NCBI GenBank assembly: GCA_002711995.1
Contig: PASN01000004.1
Span: 71,674 to 135,673 of the forward strand
Reading direction: 5' to 3'
Length of the DNA: 64,000 nucleotides
From: Halobacteriovoraceae bacterium
GTDB lineage: Bacteria; Bdellovibrionota; Bacteriovoracia; Bacteriovoracales; Bacteriovoracaceae
Positions 59,961-64,000 of this stretch are shown piece after piece (positions within the stretch are counted from its first letter, which is position 1; each line of letters begins with the position of its first letter). Both the position numbers and the translations under genes were made by a program. The notes beneath the pieces are model-generated. The model had not been told where the DNA came from. It was given only the letters and a program-made list of their open reading frames with translations, and did not search any database.

Positions 59961-62113
59961 AAAGTGCTATAGCTTTACTCTTTATTCTAGGGCCTTTATC
60001 CTTATTCGCACAGGTTAGGCATGTGGTTTTTGATCTTGACTCCACCTTGGTTCAAGGGATTCCGGGTTCTAAAAGATCTTTGGTCCAGCAAACTGATGTT
60101 TTTCAAGTGAATGATGGAAGATCCTACACTTATGTGGTTAGGCCACATGCTTTGGAAGTAATTGAAAGACTTGTTGCAAACGACAACTTCATTGTTCACA
60201 TCGCTTCCGATTTACCGCAAAGTAGAACAGACATGATTCTTAGCACTTTGCAAATTTATTCAACACCTTTATCCAGCGTGATTAGAAACAGCCTTGGAAG
60301 TGTGATTTACGCCAAATCTGTGGATTTAAAAAAGATCACAACTGACACAGACAGCACTGTGTATATTACCTCTAAGCCAGGAAACAGCGCTATTCCAGCA
60401 AAAAACACAATGTTTCTAGGCCAATATCAATATTATTTTGACACTTACAAGGTGGCGCAAAGTGAGATTCAAAGTCTTAAAAAGGCTGGCTATTATGCCA
60501 ATCACCAGCAGTATCTGCCAACAAGTCAAAACTCATTTGAAAAGGAAAAGCACAAGCTTGCCACAGTTTTTTTATCTCTTCTTCTTTCAAAAAAGGATAA
60601 AAACTTTTTTTCCAGTGTGGATTCGGAGTATAACTCCCCGACGACTTTGGCCAATGCCAAGCTAGTGGCGAACAATTCATACAACCCTACAATTTATAAA
60701 ATAAACTGCAATAGATGTGTGTCTCAGGACATCGTAAGTGGAGATTCAATCAGGGCCAACCCCTTGGAGTGCGCGCAGGCCTTAAACTTTGAGCTTGAGT
60801 GGACTAGCCGTTCATGTGAATACAAAAAACCTGATGGATCTGGCTTTCTAGAACTAAAAATCGACGAGTGCGTTCAAAAGCTTGCTACTGATTCATACTG
60901 GAAAGGTAGTAATAAAAAGAGCTGCTATGCTTATGCTCAGGGAAGGCCAAGGCTTAAAATCGATGATTCCAACTGCTTGAACATACACGCTATTTATGAT
61001 GCAAAAAACAAGCGCTACCACTTCATTGCTTACTTTAAGGGGATGGAGAAGCTCACTGAAGCTCAAATCATTAAAGAGCGTTTGGATTACGAGCCCAAAT
61101 TTAGTCTTGCCTATCATGATCCTGATACGAGAGTTATTGGCTCGACAGTGTTTCCAAGAAACCATCAATACCTTTGGCGTGCAATGGATCCAGTCCAATA
61201 CTCTAAAGAGGATGCCATTAAAGCGATGCTTGGTCATAGCGCTGCCAATGTAGAATCAAAAGTATTCACTAAGTTAAAGATGAGCCTTATGGGCCAAAGC
61301 TCACCCTTCCCTCTTTTATCCATGGGAAGCTATATCGACTCTGAACTTTCTAAGTTATCAAGTGAAATTCCACTTACAGAAATTGAGGCCTCGGCCAAGG
61401 CCAAGAAGATAATGGATGGGCACTTTTTCTCACTGCCTTTCTCAACGCTTAACGCTCAAAGCATGAACAGGTGGTCACCATCATATTTGGATTGGAACCC
61501 ATGGCTGGTATTCTCTTCCATATCTCCGGCCATATGTTACATATACGGAAAAGAAGTCTTAGTTTCATTCAAAGAGAAAAAGAAGAGAAGCCTTGACCTT
61601 ACCTACTATAACTATGTTCTTAATCGTCAATGGAAAGGTGGATACGGAAGTGCTGCCCACGCGGACACCGGTGAGTTCATTGCCCCAGGACACATTGAAG
61701 CGAAAGATTTAACAGGATTCTTTAGAAACAATTCTATTAGCAAGGCGGTTAACCTTGGAATGCTTAAGCTGGAGTATAAAGGCAAAAACTATATTGCAGG
61801 CCTTGTTAGTCCTAAAGGTGCCAACTGCTTTGTAATGGATGAACAAAGTGATTCTATCAGAGAATGTGATTACACCAGAAATTCTGCATATGTTACAGAC
61901 ACGGAAGCAGGTGTAGGGATTTCAAATAACACTTACGCCGCGGACTTTGTGATTGCATTATGTGAAAGAAATAAGGACTGCTCTATAGATCAGGAGCTTG
62001 CAGACAGACTTGAGCTGGAAAAAAATCCAGCTCCGTCATTGCCTTGGGCCAATATCTTGGACAATATAACGATTAATGGCAAAGTGCCTAGAGTCTTTTA
62101 CAGCGCTGATTAA
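59957..62113 (+). CDS. Exported HAD-like/Cys-repeat/ART-like protein 3
   Basis: A 718-residue exported paralogue. After the signal peptide (MKSAIALLFILGPLSLFAQ) the HAD domain has the best-preserved active-site motif of the three, VVFDLDSTLVQ, followed by VVRPHALEVIERLV, a Ser in IVHIASDLP and DLKKITTDTDSTVYI. Three Cys-pair units come next (CEYKKPDGSGFLELKIDEC is the second). The C-terminal region has AICYIYGKEVLVSFKE and GEFIAPGHIEAKDLTGF, where E-F/x-APGHI resembles the catalytic Glu strand of ADP-ribosyltransferases. The gene overlaps protein 2 by 4 bases and is convergent with the following lipoprotein gene. Confidence 0.7.
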   Translation: MKSAIALLFILGPLSLFAQVRHVVFDLDSTLVQGIPGSKRSLVQQTDVFQVNDGRSYTYVVRPHALEVIERLVANDNFIVHIASDLPQSRTDMILSTLQIYSTPLSSVIRNSLGSVIYAKSVDLKKITTDTDSTVYITSKPGNSAIPAKNTMFLGQYQYYFDTYKVAQSEIQSLKKAGYYANHQQYLPTSQNSFEKEKHKLATVFLSLLLSKKDKNFFSSVDSEYNSPTTLANAKLVANNSYNPTIYKINCNRCVSQDIVSGDSIRANPLECAQALNFELEWTSRSCEYKKPDGSGFLELKIDECVQKLATDSYWKGSNKKSCYAYAQGRPRLKIDDSNCLNIHAIYDAKNKRYHFIAYFKGMEKLTEAQIIKERLDYEPKFSLAYHDPDTRVIGSTVFPRNHQYLWRAMDPVQYSKEDAIKAMLGHSAANVESKVFTKLKMSLMGQSSPFPLLSMGSYIDSELSKLSSEIPLTEIEASAKAKKIMDGHFFSLPFSTLNAQSMNRWSPSYLDWNPWLVFSSISPAICYIYGKEVLVSFKEKKKRSLDLTYYNYVLNRQWKGGYGSAAHADTGEFIAPGHIEAKDLTGFFRNNSISKAVNLGMLKLEYKGKNYIAGLVSPKGANCFVMDEQSDSIRECDYTRNSAYVTDTEAGVGISNNTYAADFVIALCERNKDCSIDQELADRLELEKNPAPSLPWANILDNITINGKVPRVFYSAD

Positions 62114-63900
62114 GGTTCAACGAAAGCCTCAGCACCATCAAGCGTCTTAGGAATTGCTATTATACCTTGTTGTTCTTCAACAAAATTAGTTCCAGGATGC
62201 TGACTACCTTTTGCAGGATGGCCATCTCCCTTGACTTCGTAGATATGTCTAAGGTCCAATTCATTAAATTTACCGTAGTATGCAGCTCCGAAAGACTCAA
62301 TTTTTCTAATGTCGTTGGCATCTTTGTCCCCACCAATCCAGAAAAACTCTTCGCTTCTGGAAAGAGAGCTGTTCTCACTATCAAAAACCACACAACTTCC
62401 AACGCCACCTACATTTTTATAGCGGGAGAGAGAGTCCATATAGTCTTGAATGTATATTTCTTCTTCATTGCCTCTGGTTTGAAGATCAAATAGCTCCCTG
62501 TAGAAGTTTTGCTTGTCGGCCAAGCACACATTCATCTCAACAGGCTTCATTCCATCCTGCCAAGCATCTTCAGCGTATAGGTAGACATTGATATTCTCTC
62601 CAAAAGGAGTGTATTCAAACGAGAAATTAAAGTATGGAGACTTAAACAGGCCATCGGTTCTTCCTGATAGCAAAAGATAGGTCTTACTCTTAACTTTTCC
62701 GTTTGGAAGGAAGTATTTCTTTTGAACTGGAGTGAACTTAAAAGAGCTAACTCCTCTTCCTATGATGCCTTTTACTTCCTCAGGAAACATACTATTAATG
62801 ATTCCATCTCTTTTGTTTTCGTATTTTTTTCTTTTGATTTGGGATACACGGGAGCGGAATGTATCAGATGCGGCCATCTGGTCGTTTTGAATAACTTTAA
62901 GCGCTTCGTGCATATCAGACTTGTCCCCTTGCCAAATCCTTTCCATGCTTTGCATATGAGCAAGTTCTTCATCATCAACCAAAGCCTCGAGCTTATCTTG
63001 AACTTTCTTCAGAGGAGTTCTTTTTAACAAGACCTTGTAGGATCCCTCATGTTCGTTCTTTGCGTATTTGTAGTATAGGTTGACCTTACAGTTGATTTTC
63101 CCATTAAAATCAAAGAAAAATAATTGCTCAAATTCCGAGGCCTTAACCATTTTATCACCAAGAGTACAAGACAACTCATAAGCATTCATTTCAGGATCAT
63201 CCAGTGTGTCCTTCTTTCGTTTTTTAGGCTCTACGCCCTCTGGACCAGTTGTTTCAGAACTAAACCACCCCTCATCAAATTTAATTTTGCCATCAAAAAG
63301 AGAGAGCTCAACAGCTTCTGAGCTTATATCAAGTTCAAAAGACAGCCCATTTTCATAGTTCAACTCGTGAGTTTCCTCCACCAAGGAGTCCTCCACATAC
63401 CCCAACAACTCATCTGATGGATTTCTATCTTCTAGTTCATCTAAAAGCTTGTCGTATGATATGTACTCTTGAGTTTGATCAAATGGCATATTTTTTGTTC
63501 TGTTTTGGATCCTGTAAACCACTTCTATTTGATCAGAGTAAGGCATTTCTGACTTGCCATCATAATCATTTTTACAAAATATCGTCTGAAATGTTCCATT
63601 TGAGTAAGGCGCCAAAGTGTACTTTGTTTTCTTTGAAAAACGGCCCATCTCACCTACTTTGCATGAAACGGAATTTGGCAAAGGATTGGTGAATGAAACT
63701 TCCACAGGTATTTCTTTAAGAGAAGTGGCTATTGGATATTCAGCGGCCATTGCCCCTGGCCCGGTGAAAACATATATGATTTTTTTAGACTCATATACCT
63801 CTGGAAGATGATTGGCCGGCACACGAGCCACATCCCTTTTTAGGGTTGAGCAGCTAGAGAAAACCAAAATACTTAAAAAACAAATAGCTTTTATTTTCAT
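62110..63900 (-). CDS. Large predicted lipoprotein, unknown function
   Basis: A 596-residue lipoprotein with lipobox FSSC (Cys17). The N-terminal 130 residues are beta-rich (VEVSFTNPLPNSVSCKVGEM) and several Cys are spaced through the protein. The middle is charged and helical (about residues 300-370), and the last 100 residues include YYGKFNELDLRHIYEVKG, which only faintly recalls the terminal strand of the neighbouring ART-like proteins. AGGAAGG precedes the ATG. It is convergent with protein 3 and overlaps its end by 4 bases. No family recognised. Confidence 0.7.
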   Translation of the reverse strand: MKIKAICFLSILVFSSCSTLKRDVARVPANHLPEVYESKKIIYVFTGPGAMAAEYPIATSLKEIPVEVSFTNPLPNSVSCKVGEMGRFSKKTKYTLAPYSNGTFQTIFCKNDYDGKSEMPYSDQIEVVYRIQNRTKNMPFDQTQEYISYDKLLDELEDRNPSDELLGYVEDSLVEETHELNYENGLSFELDISSEAVELSLFDGKIKFDEGWFSSETTGPEGVEPKKRKKDTLDDPEMNAYELSCTLGDKMVKASEFEQLFFFDFNGKINCKVNLYYKYAKNEHEGSYKVLLKRTPLKKVQDKLEALVDDEELAHMQSMERIWQGDKSDMHEALKVIQNDQMAASDTFRSRVSQIKRKKYENKRDGIINSMFPEEVKGIIGRGVSSFKFTPVQKKYFLPNGKVKSKTYLLLSGRTDGLFKSPYFNFSFEYTPFGENINVYLYAEDAWQDGMKPVEMNVCLADKQNFYRELFDLQTRGNEEEIYIQDYMDSLSRYKNVGGVGSCVVFDSENSSLSRSEEFFWIGGDKDANDIRKIESFGAAYYGKFNELDLRHIYEVKGDGHPAKGSQHPGTNFVEEQQGIIAIPKTLDGAEAFVEP

Positions 63901-63968
63901 AATTCCTTCCTATTCAGTTCATTTATCGGAAATTAATCAAATACTCTTTAGGTCTTATTTAATTAATT

Positions 63969-63986
63969 CAAGGCCTTAGGGCCTTG
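63969..63986. other. Perfect inverted repeat near the right edge
   Basis: CAAGGCC and GGCCTTG form a 7-bp stem with a TTAG loop. AT-rich sequence, but no clear T-run, follows on the minus strand. It could end a gene lying beyond the window. No gene is seen in 63901-64000. Confidence 0.3.
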
Positions 63987-64000
63987 CTCTGAAGCCTCTT

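Overview
The window looks like a chromosomal segment of a low-GC, Gram-negative predatory-type bacterium of the Bdellovibrionota, probably Bacteriovoracales (Halobacteriovorax/Bacteriovorax-like). This is inferred from the many lipoproteins and secreted proteins, the degenerate receiver/HD-GYP signalling proteins, the flagellar gene order and the tryptophan-catabolism pair. No rRNA or tRNA gene was found to confirm it. Coding is dense, with no gene-free stretch above about 300 bases. TTG starts are common, TGA is an ordinary stop, and most genes have clear GGAG-type ribosome binding sites.

Layout. 1-2.9 kb: a left-truncated tgt lacking its zinc-binding cysteines, two tandem paralogous lipoproteins and a small CxxC protein. 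2.9-8.9 kb, minus strand: signalling genes (pseudo-receiver/repeat protein, CheY-like regulator, a double receiver-like/PilZ-like protein, an HD-GYP regulator) around serC. 9-15.8 kb: Xaa-Pro aminopeptidase, kynA plus a kynureninase-like gene, murD and a METTL25-like methyltransferase. 15.9-20.9 kb: three lipoproteins built from a roughly 43-residue repeat, one an internally deleted copy. 21-33.6 kb: secreted trypsin-like protease, M14 hydrolase, GCS2 ligase, speD, mdh, a basic protein, an XRE regulator, exonuclease III with a tandem-duplication footprint, guanine deaminase, an NfeD/slipin pair, a response regulator and a HAMP membrane protein. 33.7-35.1 kb: an IS1111-type IS110-family element. 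35.1-50.2 kb: a flagellar operon read leftwards (TPR protein, regulator, flgB, flgC, fliE, fliF, fliG, fliH, fliI, fliJ, motE-like, fliK, flgD, flagellar operon protein, flgE). 50.4-63.9 kb: a PSP1-like gene and six large exported proteins.

Three points deserve most attention. First, the 51-62 kb cluster holds three paralogues with the same layout: signal peptide, FCP1/NIF-like HAD domain, three Cys-pair repeats, and a C-terminal segment resembling ADP-ribosyltransferase cores. Between them lie a 1268-residue Cys-pair-repeat protein and a smaller ART-like protein. This looks like an undescribed family of exported effectors or surface proteins. Second, fliF is cut by an in-frame TGA while the rest of the operon is intact, and the operon's sigma-54-type regulator has lost GAFTGA and the Walker B acids. 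Third, the IS1111-type element appears to sit in the T-tract of the flgE terminator and has a structured 3' region where a bridge RNA would be expected.
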